Below are positions 8,110-16,150 of a DNA stretch of 64,000 nt, piece after piece. Both the position numbers and the translations under genes were made by a program. The stretch's first letter is position 1; each line of letters opens with the position of its first letter. The notes under the pieces were generated by a model. That model worked only from the letters and a program-made list of their open reading frames with translations. It was not told where the DNA came from and did no database searches. This DNA is from Bacteroidota bacterium (GTDB taxonomy: Bacteria > Bacteroidota > Bacteroidia > UKL13-3): NCBI GenBank assembly GCA_040388375.1, contig JAZKBU010000005.1, positions 217,173-281,172 of the forward strand, written 5' to 3'.

Positions 8110-8147
8110 TTAGACTAATACAACCGTTTTAGGGTGTATTAGTCTAA
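8110..8147. repeat. 13-bp perfect inverted repeat at the leader's left edge
   Basis: TTAGACTAATACA (8110-8122) and its exact complement (8135-8147) around a 12-base loop. No T-run follows on either side, so it is not a typical terminator. The right arm is kept in the second leader copy (TGTATTGGTCTAA near 61057), but the left arm is not. Confidence 0.65.
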
Positions 8148-8365
8148 CTCTCGTTACTCAAACCTATCTAAAAAATATATCCAAACAATAGCTTGCTTTT
8201 ACTTGCTTATACAGACTTAGTTGTTTTGTTAAATAGTAAATAGTTGAAAATAAAATAAATAAAAGCCAAAGTAGTGTTTTTTGTTTAAGCATACCACCTG
8301 AAAAAAGAGTATTTATACTACTAAAAAAGGGTATTTCTACTACAGGTATTAAAAGGGCTTAATGT
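8127..8365 (+). promoter_or_regulatory. Leader copy L1 with GAGTA/GGGTA doublet, upstream of array 1
   Basis: Non-coding block alignable along its length with 61048-61307. Shared words in order are GGGTGTATT-GTCTAACT, GCTTGCTT, AATTGAAAATAAAATAAATA (here TAGTTGAAAATAAAATAAAT), AAGT-GTGTTTTT, then the doublet AAAAAAGAGTATTTATAC and AAAAAAGGGTATTTCTAC at 22-bp spacing (GAGTA 8307, GGGTA 8329), then GGTATTAAAAGGG-TTAATGT. The doublet is the same motif as in the three GAGTA promoters, here pointing right into array 1. No good -7 box is seen at +38 in this copy. Confidence 0.7.
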
Positions 8366-8780
8366 GTTTTTATGCTCCCTCAGTTTTCAAGGTGCACCAA
8401 AAATAGTTTTTACATGCACCCTCAATTTCTATGGTATAGTAAAAATACTTTTTACATACTCCCTCATTTTTTAGGGAGTACCAAAAATAGTTTTTACATA
8501 CTCCTCCAATTTTTAAGGAGTACCAAATTAAGGAGTTTCATATACCTTGAGTTTTTAAGGTGTAGTAAATTAAGTTGTTTCATGCTCCTCCGATTTCTAA
8601 GGAGTACTACATTAAGTAGTTTTATACACCTTCAGTTTTGAGGTAATAATAAATGACGTTATTTTATACACCTCCAATTTCTAAGGAGTACCCAATTAAG
8701 TAGTTTCATACACCTTGGATTTTTAAGGGGCAATACATTAAGTTATTTAGTGCTCCTTCCATTTCTAAGGAGTATAGAAT
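8366..8780. repeat. Array 1: about ten 42-bp units with an internal palindrome
   Basis: Units 3 to 8 can be counted at exactly 42 bp. Each unit has a 22-24 bp imperfect palindrome of the form TACTCCTCC-ATTT-TAAGGAGTA and an AT-rich part such as AAATTAAGTAGTTTCA. Unit-to-unit identity is loose, but palindrome complementarity is largely kept (for example CTCC/GGAG and CACC/GGTG versions). Because 42 is a multiple of 3, a 14-residue-periodic open frame appears (8372-8641), which I regard as a by-product. Confidence 0.8.
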
Positions 8781-8798
8781 GGCATAATATCTTTTATT

Positions 8799-9130
8799 GA
8801 ACCCTTTCAGGGTTCTCGTTCGTATTTTACTTTTTACCGTAGGTTTCACCTACGGTTAGTCTATTTAACCCCTTCGGGGTAGTGTATATGATGTGGTTTA
8901 ATAATATAAGCATTCAACGAGTTAACCATTCAACCAATTAACAATCTTCCCTTCGGGGTTAGTCTGTATGGTGCGGTTCCACAATATAACCATTCAACCA
9001 ATTCCCCCCTTCGGGGTTAGTTTATAAAATGCGGTCGAACAATATAACCATTCAACAAGTTAACCATTCAACCAATTAACAAATCCTCCCTTCGGGGTTA
9101 GTCTGTATGGTGCGGTTACACAATATAACC
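8799..9130. repeat. Orphan REP-like palindrome module upstream of recG
   Basis: Hairpins in order: GAACCCTTTCAGGGTTC (8799-8815), ACCGTAGG-TTTC-ACCTACGGT type (8836-8856), then four CCCCTTCGGGG-type hairpins near 8867, 8949, 9005 and 9088. These are separated by about 60-80 bp of similar sequence (TTAGTCTGTATGGTGCGGTT, ATATAACCATTCAAC). The hairpin order and loops (CTTTCAG, GGTTTCACC, CCTTCGG) mirror the modules flanking the transposase at 52268. No transposase is present here. From 9130 to 9240 the sequence is a degenerate run of AACCATTCAAC/CCAATTAAC words. Confidence 0.75.
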
Positions 9131-9263
9131 ATTCAACAAGTTAACCATGCCACCAATTAATAATTCAACCAGTTAACATGCCAACCAATTAACCCGTTCA
9201 CAACCCAACCCATCAACCCAATAACAAATAATTAAAAATCACTTATCATTGCAATGAATCTAC

Positions 9264-11369
9264 ATGCAAGGCAAGTCGTTTTTAGAAACTCCCATAGAAT
9301 ATTTAAAAGGTGTTGGTGCGGCCAAGGCTGAACTGCTGCAAAAGGAGTTTGCTATTTTTACCTTTAACGATTTACTCTATTACTTTCCCTATCGCCACAT
9401 TGATAGAAGTAAAATGTATCAGATTAGTCAGTTGGACGATACCATGCAGTATGTGCAGTTAAAAGGTACCATTAACAATATAAAAACAGTAGGGCAGGGT
9501 GCGGCAGCGAGGCTAACAGCCACCTTAAACGATGGCTCCGGAAGTATTGAACTTATTTGGTTTCAGGGGCAAAAATGGATAAGGGAAAGTTTAGTGGCCG
9601 GTAAACCCTATGTGGTTTTTGGTAAGCTAACCGAATTTAACAGGGCTTTTAGCATGGTACACCCCAGTATGGAAGACCCCACACAGGTAAATGAAAAGCT
9701 GTACATGAAAATGATGCCGCTTTACAATGCCAGCGAAAAAGCCAAAAAAAGAGGATTGGATACCCGAACCCTCATGAAGTTAACCAATACTTTGTTAACC
9801 GATACGCGTTTGCATATTGAAGAAAACTTACCTGAACCTATTATAGCCAAACATAAGCTGATAAGCCGCAAGCAAGCCATGATGCAGATTCATTTTCCCG
9901 AATCGTTTCAGCTATTGCATGCAGCCGAGCAACGTTTAAAGTTTGAAGAATTATTTTTTAACCAGCTGCGTATATTACGCTATAAGCTAAAACGGCATGC
10001 CGTTTATAACGGCATAAAAATTACCAAAATAGGCGAGCATTTTAATGGTTTCTTTGCTAACCAATTGCCCTTTGAATTAACCAATGCGCAGAAACGTGTG
10101 TTAAAAGAAATACGTGCCGACATTCGCAGTGGCAAACAAATGAACCGCTTAATACAGGGCGATGTGGGCAGTGGTAAAACAGTAGTAGCCTTAATGACCA
10201 TGCTGATGCTGATAGACAACGGTTACCAGGCTACTATGATGGCACCTACCGAAATATTGGCTACACAACATTATGCTACCATAAAAAGTTTATTGGGCGA
10301 TATGCCCATACGGGTAGAATTGCTTACCGGTTCGGTAACCAAGAAAAACAGGAAACCATTATTGGAGGATTTAAAAGCTGGAAAAATACATATACTCATT
10401 GGTACCCATGCATTGATAGAAGATGCGGTGGAGTTTAACCGATTAGGCATTGCCATTATTGATGAACAACACCGTTTTGGGGTGGAGCAACGGGCTAAGC
10501 TCTGGAAAAAAAACCAGCACCCGCCACATATATTGGTAATGACGGCTACACCCATTCCGCGTACTTTGGCTATGACCTTGTATGGCGATTTGGATACCAG
10601 TATGATAGATGAATTGCCCGCAGGGCGTAAGCCTATTAAAACCATTCATAAGTACGATAATAACCGATTAGAAGTATATGGCTTCATCAGAAACGAAATA
10701 CAAAAGGGCCGACAGATATATATTGTATACCCCTTAATAGCAGAAAGCGAAAAGCTTGATTTTAAAAACCTGGCCGAAGGTTACGAAAGTATTTGCAGGG
10801 AGTTTCCTTTACCGCAGTATGCTGTAAGTATGGTACATGGTAAAATGAAAGCAGCGGAAAAGGATTTTGAAATGCAGCGTTTTGTAAAGGGACAAACCAA
10901 TATAATGGTGGCCACTACGGTTATAGAAGTAGGCGTAAATGTACCCAATGCCAGTGTAATGATTATAGAAAGTGCGCAACGTTTCGGGCTTTCGCAGTTG
11001 CACCAGTTACGGGGCAGGGTAGGGCGTGGTGCCGAGCAAAGTTATTGTATATTAATGACCGATTTTAAAATAAGCCAGGATGGAAAACTCCGCATGAAAA
11101 CCATGGTAGAAACCAACGATGGCTTTAAAATAAGTGAAGTAGATTTACAGTTGCGCGGTCCGGGCGATATGGAGGGTACTATGCAAAGTGGCGTATTGGA
11201 TTTACGCATAGCCAGTATAGTTGATGATAAAGATATATTGGAAACAGCCCGAAAGGAAGCACAGTTAATTTTAGAAAACGATAATACCCTTGAAAAACCC
11301 GAACATATATTATTAAACCAATACTTAATGTTATACAGACAAACCAATAAGTGGGGAGCGATTAGTTGA
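9264..11369 (+). CDS. recG: ATP-dependent DNA helicase RecG
   Basis: 701 residues, full length for RecG. The N-terminal wedge/OB domain is at about 1-250. Helicase motifs follow: Walker A GDVGSGKTVVA, motif II DEQH, motif III TATPIPRTLA, then VATTVIEVGVNVPNA and the motif VI region QLRGRVGRG. RecG remodels stalled replication forks and branched DNA in the cytoplasm. The ATG at 9264 gives MQGKSFLETPIEYLKGVGAAKAEL, which matches the usual RecG start (PIxYLKGVG). The upstream kilobase is entirely repeats, so its promoter probably lies within or near them. Confidence 0.97.
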   Translation: MQGKSFLETPIEYLKGVGAAKAELLQKEFAIFTFNDLLYYFPYRHIDRSKMYQISQLDDTMQYVQLKGTINNIKTVGQGAAARLTATLNDGSGSIELIWFQGQKWIRESLVAGKPYVVFGKLTEFNRAFSMVHPSMEDPTQVNEKLYMKMMPLYNASEKAKKRGLDTRTLMKLTNTLLTDTRLHIEENLPEPIIAKHKLISRKQAMMQIHFPESFQLLHAAEQRLKFEELFFNQLRILRYKLKRHAVYNGIKITKIGEHFNGFFANQLPFELTNAQKRVLKEIRADIRSGKQMNRLIQGDVGSGKTVVALMTMLMLIDNGYQATMMAPTEILATQHYATIKSLLGDMPIRVELLTGSVTKKNRKPLLEDLKAGKIHILIGTHALIEDAVEFNRLGIAIIDEQHRFGVEQRAKLWKKNQHPPHILVMTATPIPRTLAMTLYGDLDTSMIDELPAGRKPIKTIHKYDNNRLEVYGFIRNEIQKGRQIYIVYPLIAESEKLDFKNLAEGYESICREFPLPQYAVSMVHGKMKAAEKDFEMQRFVKGQTNIMVATTVIEVGVNVPNASVMIIESAQRFGLSQLHQLRGRVGRGAEQSYCILMTDFKISQDGKLRMKTMVETNDGFKISEVDLQLRGPGDMEGTMQSGVLDLRIASIVDDKDILETARKEAQLILENDNTLEKPEHILLNQYLMLYRQTNKWGAIS

Positions 11370-11385
11370 TTGAGGATTGCGGATT

Positions 11386-11625
11386 TGTGAATTATGATTC
11401 TTGAATTATGATTTTTGAATTATAAAAAATCACACATCACAAATCCGAAATTACAAATGCAATTGATGAGTTTAACGAATAAATAAATAATATTGAAAAA
11501 AAATCATACATCCGAAATCAAAAATGTAATTTTATGTTTGAAGTATAATAATGAAATAAAAATATTGAGTTTTAATAAAATCACAAATTCGAAATCCAAC
11601 ATCACAAATCCAATATCATAAATCA
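11386..11625. repeat. AT-rich simple-word repeats
   Basis: Intergenic run made of variants of TTGAATTATGATTTTTGAAT and ATCACAAATCCGAAAT words repeated several times. The first word type also occurs at about 40884-40917. This looks like slippage-prone filler; no gene or regulatory signal is evident. Confidence 0.6.
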
Positions 11626-11628
11626 CAA

Positions 11629-12093
11629 ATGAATTTTCACCAATTTCCCGATATAGATTTTACTGCATTGCGCAAAGAGTTACATGCAGAAACACCTGCC
11701 ACCTTTGGCAGCATGAATGCCCAACAGATGATAGAGCATTTGAGTTTAATTTACGATTATATACTTTCTGACCTTACCATTACTATATTAACACCCGAAG
11801 AGAAGATAGAAAAAGTGAAGAAACTGTTTTTATGGTCAGTAGGTGGGTTTAAGCAAGGCGTAGTAAACGACTTTACCCGTACCTTATCGTTTGAAACAAA
11901 ACACCCCAATATAGAGGTAGCCATTGGCGAATTTGAAAAACGCCATTATCTGGTTGCGGATGTATTAGCCCAACAAAAGGTAGAGGGTAAAACCCACCCT
12001 GTATTTGGCTTATTAAATAACGAAGAGTGGCTGCAGTTTTTTACCAAACATACCTGGCACCACTTTAATCAGTTCGGTTTAGTGAGCCTTTAG
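11629..12093 (+). CDS. DUF1569/DinB-like protein
   Basis: 154 residues, cytoplasmic. The pattern HAETPATFGSMNAQQMIEHLSLIYDY near the N terminus and HPVFGLLNNEEWLQFFTKHTWHH near the C terminus is that of the DUF1569 branch of the DinB superfamily, four-helix bundles with a three-His metal site (candidate His in MIEHL and in KHTWHH). Some DinB-fold proteins are thiol-dependent transferases, but activity of this branch is unknown. It stands alone between recG and the GIN-domain gene. Confidence 0.7.
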   Translation: MNFHQFPDIDFTALRKELHAETPATFGSMNAQQMIEHLSLIYDYILSDLTITILTPEEKIEKVKKLFLWSVGGFKQGVVNDFTRTLSFETKHPNIEVAIGEFEKRHYLVADVLAQQKVEGKTHPVFGLLNNEEWLQFFTKHTWHHFNQFGLVSL

Positions 12094-12207
12094 GCCAAAA
12101 GTTCCATTTTTTATCTGTCTATAAATCAGCTATAAATATTTTTTTTAGGGAGTATTGTAACAAAAATTACCTGTTCACGTATTAACCAACAAAAAAAGAA
12201 AACATCT

Positions 12208-13608
12208 ATGAAAAAATTAATACTAGTAAGCACTTTATTCCTGGTTGGATTAATGCTTAGCGCACAAAACAAAATAGCTTTAGCTGACTTTACAAAAATT
12301 ACTGTACCAGCCAATTTTGAAGTAAAATTAGCCCAATCAACAAGCAATCAAATTGAGTTTTCGCAAGATCAAATAAAAAGATACAATGCCACCTACTTGG
12401 AGAAAGGTTTTAAAGTAGAGAACGGAACTTTAACTTTTAACTTAGGTGAGTTTAACTCCGCTTTACCCGTAGAAGTAACTATTTATAGCAACAACCTACA
12501 GGAAATAAGACTAGAAGGAAACGGACAAATAGGCATGGCTACCGATAGTGTATTTAAAGTACCCAGCTTAAAAGTATATGCAGACGGAGCCACCAAAGCC
12601 GACCTTTATTTAGAAGTAGATAAATTAGTAGCTGAAATAAACGGAGCCAGTAAATTAGTAATTGACGGAAAAGCAACTGAAGCTAAATTAGAAGCTACAG
12701 GTGCATCGAAAATAGAAGCATTGGGTATGGCTTTTGAAAACCTGGATGCAGAAGCCAGTGGTGCTTCAAAAATAAGAGCTACTGTAAAAAATAATTTAAA
12801 AGTATCAGTAAGCGGCTTATCGAAAATGGAGTATGCCGGTAACCCTAAAAATATAGAAAAAGAAGTAAGCGGTGGTGCCAAGTTAGAGCAAACAAATGAA
12901 GATGAGAATAGTGGAAGTATAAGTGCCGGTGTTGATATTAATAAAGGAAGAAAACACCGCAATAAAAAACGCAGCACCAATATGGAAACTGCCTTTGGAG
13001 GAATAGAAATAGGTGTGGGTGGTTTAGTTACCCCTGATATGAATACTACTTTAGCTGCCTCAAACAAAAACTTGGAAACAAATTTTGGTAGCTCATGGCG
13101 TTTTGCTATCAACTTTGGCGACTGGGATATTCCAATTGTAAAAGGTCGTTTAGCATTTACTACCGGTTTAGGTCTTAGCTTTGACCACTACGGTTTTAAA
13201 AATAAAGATTCTGTAATAAGCGATAACAGCAAACAACTTGCTTTTGATGCGCCCGCAGCTACTTTATCAACCAACCGCTTAAGCCAGTTTAACTTAACTT
13301 TACCATTATTGCTTAAATACAATAGCAATTACAATAAACACGATAACCGTTTTTATGTAGCAGCAGGTGTTATAGTAAACTACTCAGTAACCAACAGCAT
13401 TTACACTGAATACAGCAAAAACGGAATTGATTATGAAAACCGTGCAAGTGGCGACTTTTTTGTAAACCGTTTACGTGCCGATGCAACAGTAAGAATAGGT
13501 TACAGCTTTGCCAGTGTATTTGTTAACTATGGTTTGGTTCCTTTGTTTGAAACCGCAAACGTGGCCGATACAAGAACCATTCAAACAGGTATAGCTTTTA
13601 ATTTTTAA
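12208..13608 (+). CDS. GIN-domain (DUF2807) outer-membrane barrel protein
   Basis: 466 residues with a Sec signal peptide (MKKLILVSTLFLVGLMLSAQ). Residues about 25-225 form a GIN/DUF2807 right-handed beta-helix, shown by repeated short strands with Gly-Ala-Ser-Lys turns (NGASKLVIDGKATEAKLEATGASKI is one stretch, given here in part). A basic linker (KGRKHRNKKRSTN) leads to residues about 260-466, an outer-membrane beta-barrel ending in a terminal Phe (TGIAFNF). The two-domain form suggests a surface-exposed helix on a barrel anchor. A strong terminator follows. Confidence 0.75.
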   Translation: MKKLILVSTLFLVGLMLSAQNKIALADFTKITVPANFEVKLAQSTSNQIEFSQDQIKRYNATYLEKGFKVENGTLTFNLGEFNSALPVEVTIYSNNLQEIRLEGNGQIGMATDSVFKVPSLKVYADGATKADLYLEVDKLVAEINGASKLVIDGKATEAKLEATGASKIEALGMAFENLDAEASGASKIRATVKNNLKVSVSGLSKMEYAGNPKNIEKEVSGGAKLEQTNEDENSGSISAGVDINKGRKHRNKKRSTNMETAFGGIEIGVGGLVTPDMNTTLAASNKNLETNFGSSWRFAINFGDWDIPIVKGRLAFTTGLGLSFDHYGFKNKDSVISDNSKQLAFDAPAATLSTNRLSQFNLTLPLLLKYNSNYNKHDNRFYVAAGVIVNYSVTNSIYTEYSKNGIDYENRASGDFFVNRLRADATVRIGYSFASVFVNYGLVPLFETANVADTRTIQTGIAFNF

Positions 13609-13624
13609 TAAAATAAACAATAAA

Positions 13625-13658
13625 GAAAAACGAAACTCAAACAGTTTCGTTTTTTTTT
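13625..13658 (+). terminator. Rho-independent terminator
   Basis: AAAAACGAAACT, five-base loop, AGTTTCG and then ten T residues. It lies 16 bp past the stop of the GIN-domain gene and 20 bp before the SDR gene. Confidence 0.9.
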
Positions 13659-13678
13659 GCTTTACAGTGTAGTGTATT

Positions 13679-14494
13679 ATGAAAACTATTTTAATTACAG
13701 GCTCATCAACAGGAATAGGTAAAGCTACTGCTATATATTTTGCAGAAAAAGGTTGGAATGTGGCAGCCACCATGCGCAATACCGAAAACGGAAAAGACTT
13801 ATCAGCATACCCCCATGTAAAAGTATTGGTGTTGGATGTAATGAACCAAGCCAGTATTGATAAAGCCATAGAAGAAACCATTGCCCTATTTGGCCGCATA
13901 GATGTGTTGTTTAACAATGCGGGTTATGCCCTGGTGGGTGCTTTTGAAGCCATGAGCGAAGAGCAAATTAAAAAACAGTTTGATACCAATGTGTTTGGGG
14001 TAATGAATGTAACACGTGCCATTTTGCCTTATTTCAGAAATAAGCGCAGTGGAACCATCATCAATACTACTTCGATGGGCGGTTTGTTTACCTTCCCCTT
14101 ATACAGCGTTTACCATGCTACCAAGTGGGCTTTAGAAGGTTTTATGGAATCGTTACACTACGAGTTGAAACCATTTAATATACGCGTTAAGAACATAGAA
14201 CCCGGTGCTATCAGAACCGATTTTTATGACCGTTCGCTCCAATTGGTATCTATGGCAGCATACGATGCTTATGTAAAAACAGCGCATCACAATATGTTAA
14301 ATGCAACAGCCAATGCATCCAATGCAGAAGTAGTAGCCAAAGAAGTATTTAAAGCCGCTACCGATAACAACTTCAGACTGCGTTATCCCGTTGGTGGAGG
14401 CTCATCATTATTACTTTTTATAAGAAAGCTAGTACCCTTAAATATATTTTTTGCCTTAATGCGCTGGCAGGTAGAAAAGGGTTTTAAAAAATAA
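13679..14494 (+). CDS. SDR-family oxidoreductase
   Basis: 271 residues, cytoplasmic short-chain dehydrogenase. The Rossmann motif is TGSSTGIGKATA at 7-18, followed by NNAG (about 78-81), a catalytic Ser (NTTSMGG) and the YxxxK pair in YHATK. The pattern near PGAIRTDFYDRS is typical of the retinol-dehydrogenase-like SDRs. The substrate cannot be predicted. It is a single gene with no close partner. The following gap (14495-14707, 213 bp) shows no gene or clear structure. Confidence 0.9.
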   Translation: MKTILITGSSTGIGKATAIYFAEKGWNVAATMRNTENGKDLSAYPHVKVLVLDVMNQASIDKAIEETIALFGRIDVLFNNAGYALVGAFEAMSEEQIKKQFDTNVFGVMNVTRAILPYFRNKRSGTIINTTSMGGLFTFPLYSVYHATKWALEGFMESLHYELKPFNIRVKNIEPGAIRTDFYDRSLQLVSMAAYDAYVKTAHHNMLNATANASNAEVVAKEVFKAATDNNFRLRYPVGGGSSLLLFIRKLVPLNIFFALMRWQVEKGFKK

Positions 14495-14707
14495 GGCATC
14501 ATACAAATGGATATATAGTATTTGCATGCAATACTTAAAAAGCATTTAAATTATTTAGAGGGTTTGAATACCTGTTAAAAGTAATGGTAGATAGGGCAGA
14601 GTAAGAATAAAACATTAATTTTGGCCGTTTGTTAAAGTAATGGAAAGCTAATAAGAATAGCGGCAAGATTATTGTCGTTTCAATTACTTTAAAATTAATA
14701 ATTCAAT

Positions 14708-15607
14708 ATGATAGAGGATAAACCTGTTTTAAAGGGAAAAGAAATACCGTTAACAGTTAGCGAATATGTTAGCAGGCTTCGCTCTTTAACAGCCATTCCA
14801 ACATCCAATTTTCTACTATCAACCATTCAGTTTTGGAATGACGAGCAAACAGTAAAGTTTTATGCCATAGAGGAGGCATTGTTACTGGTGCATTTAAAAC
14901 CACCCTTTGGCTGTCCCTTTGCTTATGTATTGTGTACTGAAATTACTGATGAATTGATAAACTGTTGTATGGCTATTATACAGCCATTAGGTGTATTTAA
15001 ATTACGTGTTACCGAAGCCACAAATAGTTTAAGCAATTATGTTTTACAAGCTGAGTTAGATGAGAACGAATATGTTTACCAATTAAAAGACTTGGCTGAA
15101 TTAGCAGGTAGTAAATATAAAAAACAACGCAATGCTTTAAAAAAAGTAGTGAAAGAAAATGAGGCCATTCAATTCAATGTATACGAATTAAAAGATTACA
15201 CTGAAATAGAAGCGTTAACTACTTTTTGTAAAGAATGTATAGAAGCTAAATCAGATAAAAGCGATTCGAATACCGTTAACTTAAACAAAGAATGGCTTGC
15301 CTTTAACAAGTGTATAGCCTTGCGAAAAGAGCACCCATTAAAATTGGCTGTTGTAACCATAGCCGGTAAGTTAAGCGGTTTGCTTATTTTCGAGGAGCTT
15401 AACAAAGACTGGATAGTAGGGCATTTTTTTAAAACAATAAATGGTTTAGGTGTGTATTTGTTAAATGCATTCAGTACTTTTATGCTTAGTCAAAATTATT
15501 CATACTTCAATTTCCAAGAGGATAGAGGCGTGGAGTCGTTGCGTTATTTTAAGCAGCAATTAAATCCAATCAGTTATTTAAAGTCGTATCAAGTTATCAG
15601 TAAATAG
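14708..15607 (+). CDS. DUF2156 (GNAT-fold) protein
   Basis: 299 residues. The pattern YVYQLKDLAELAGSKYKKQRNALKK in the middle and NFQEDRGVESLRYFKQQLNP near the end identify the DUF2156 family. It is related to the catalytic domain of phosphatidylglycerol lysyltransferase and to FemX-like aminoacyl transferases. A tRNA-dependent or acyl-CoA-dependent transfer is possible, but this soluble form has no membrane domain of its own. The next gene, a membrane protein, starts one base after the stop, so they may act together. Confidence 0.7.
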   Translation: MIEDKPVLKGKEIPLTVSEYVSRLRSLTAIPTSNFLLSTIQFWNDEQTVKFYAIEEALLLVHLKPPFGCPFAYVLCTEITDELINCCMAIIQPLGVFKLRVTEATNSLSNYVLQAELDENEYVYQLKDLAELAGSKYKKQRNALKKVVKENEAIQFNVYELKDYTEIEALTTFCKECIEAKSDKSDSNTVNLNKEWLAFNKCIALRKEHPLKLAVVTIAGKLSGLLIFEELNKDWIVGHFFKTINGLGVYLLNAFSTFMLSQNYSYFNFQEDRGVESLRYFKQQLNPISYLKSYQVISK

Positions 15608-15608
15608 T

Positions 15609-16145
15609 ATGAAAGTTTGGTTAAATAGAATATTACTGTTTTTAACGGGAGCCACTACGTTTACGGCCATTAACTATAGTTTCGATTTTATTTTATACCC
15701 CTTTGTTATTTACCATATGGGTGTATTGTATGGTTTCTTTATCATGATACTGCTTTCGTTTTTATTTTGCTGGCTGTACTTTATTATATATGATTATTTA
15801 AAGCGCGATTTTTTAGGCATTGAATATTCAAAAGAAAAAATGAATGCCATTATTGCCAACGAGGAGAGCGTAGGCTTGAAATTATTATTGGTTAAAATAT
15901 TGCGTAAAAGCAGGGCTTTCCTATTTATATTTTTGTCTATTTACTTTGATCCGTTTGTGGCAGTGGCCTTTGAGCGTAAAGGTAATTTTGAATACAATGG
16001 TTTAAGTGCCCGCGATTGGCGCTTATTTATTTTGAGCTTATTTATCAGCAATGGGTTTTGGGCAAGCACTGTATTTTTAGGCTTATCGTTTTTTGAGTTT
16101 GTGCTAAAACTAATCAAAGACTGGTGGTATTTGTTAGGGCAATAA
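15609..16145 (+). CDS. Polytopic membrane protein, unknown
   Basis: 178 residues with about four hydrophobic segments (around 10-30, 35-60, 95-115 and 140-165). The segments contain aromatic-rich runs such as FDFILYPFVIYHMGVLYGFF. There is no recognised motif. It begins one base after the stop of the DUF2156 gene on the same strand, so translational coupling is likely. It converges on the subtilase gene with five bases between the two stops. Confidence 0.65.
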   Translation: MKVWLNRILLFLTGATTFTAINYSFDFILYPFVIYHMGVLYGFFIMILLSFLFCWLYFIIYDYLKRDFLGIEYSKEKMNAIIANEESVGLKLLLVKILRKSRAFLFIFLSIYFDPFVAVAFERKGNFEYNGLSARDWRLFILSLFISNGFWASTVFLGLSFFEFVLKLIKDWWYLLGQ

Positions 16146-16150
16146 GTGCG

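Noticed and set aside
8372..8641. 89-residue frame with a 14-residue period
   Set aside because: Explained by the 42-bp array. It begins from a non-ATG codon inside the repeats and contains no recognisable protein feature.
8366..8780. Possible CRISPR array (palindromic repeats at regular spacing)
   Set aside because: The repeats are not identical, the parts between them resemble each other and are about 18 bp, and no cas gene is present. The whole 42-bp unit is repeated, which is not CRISPR structure.
12149..12187. Single GAGTA upstream of the GIN-domain gene as a fourth member of the promoter class
   Set aside because: Only one core, no repeat 21-23 bp away, and no TAnnTTTG at +38.
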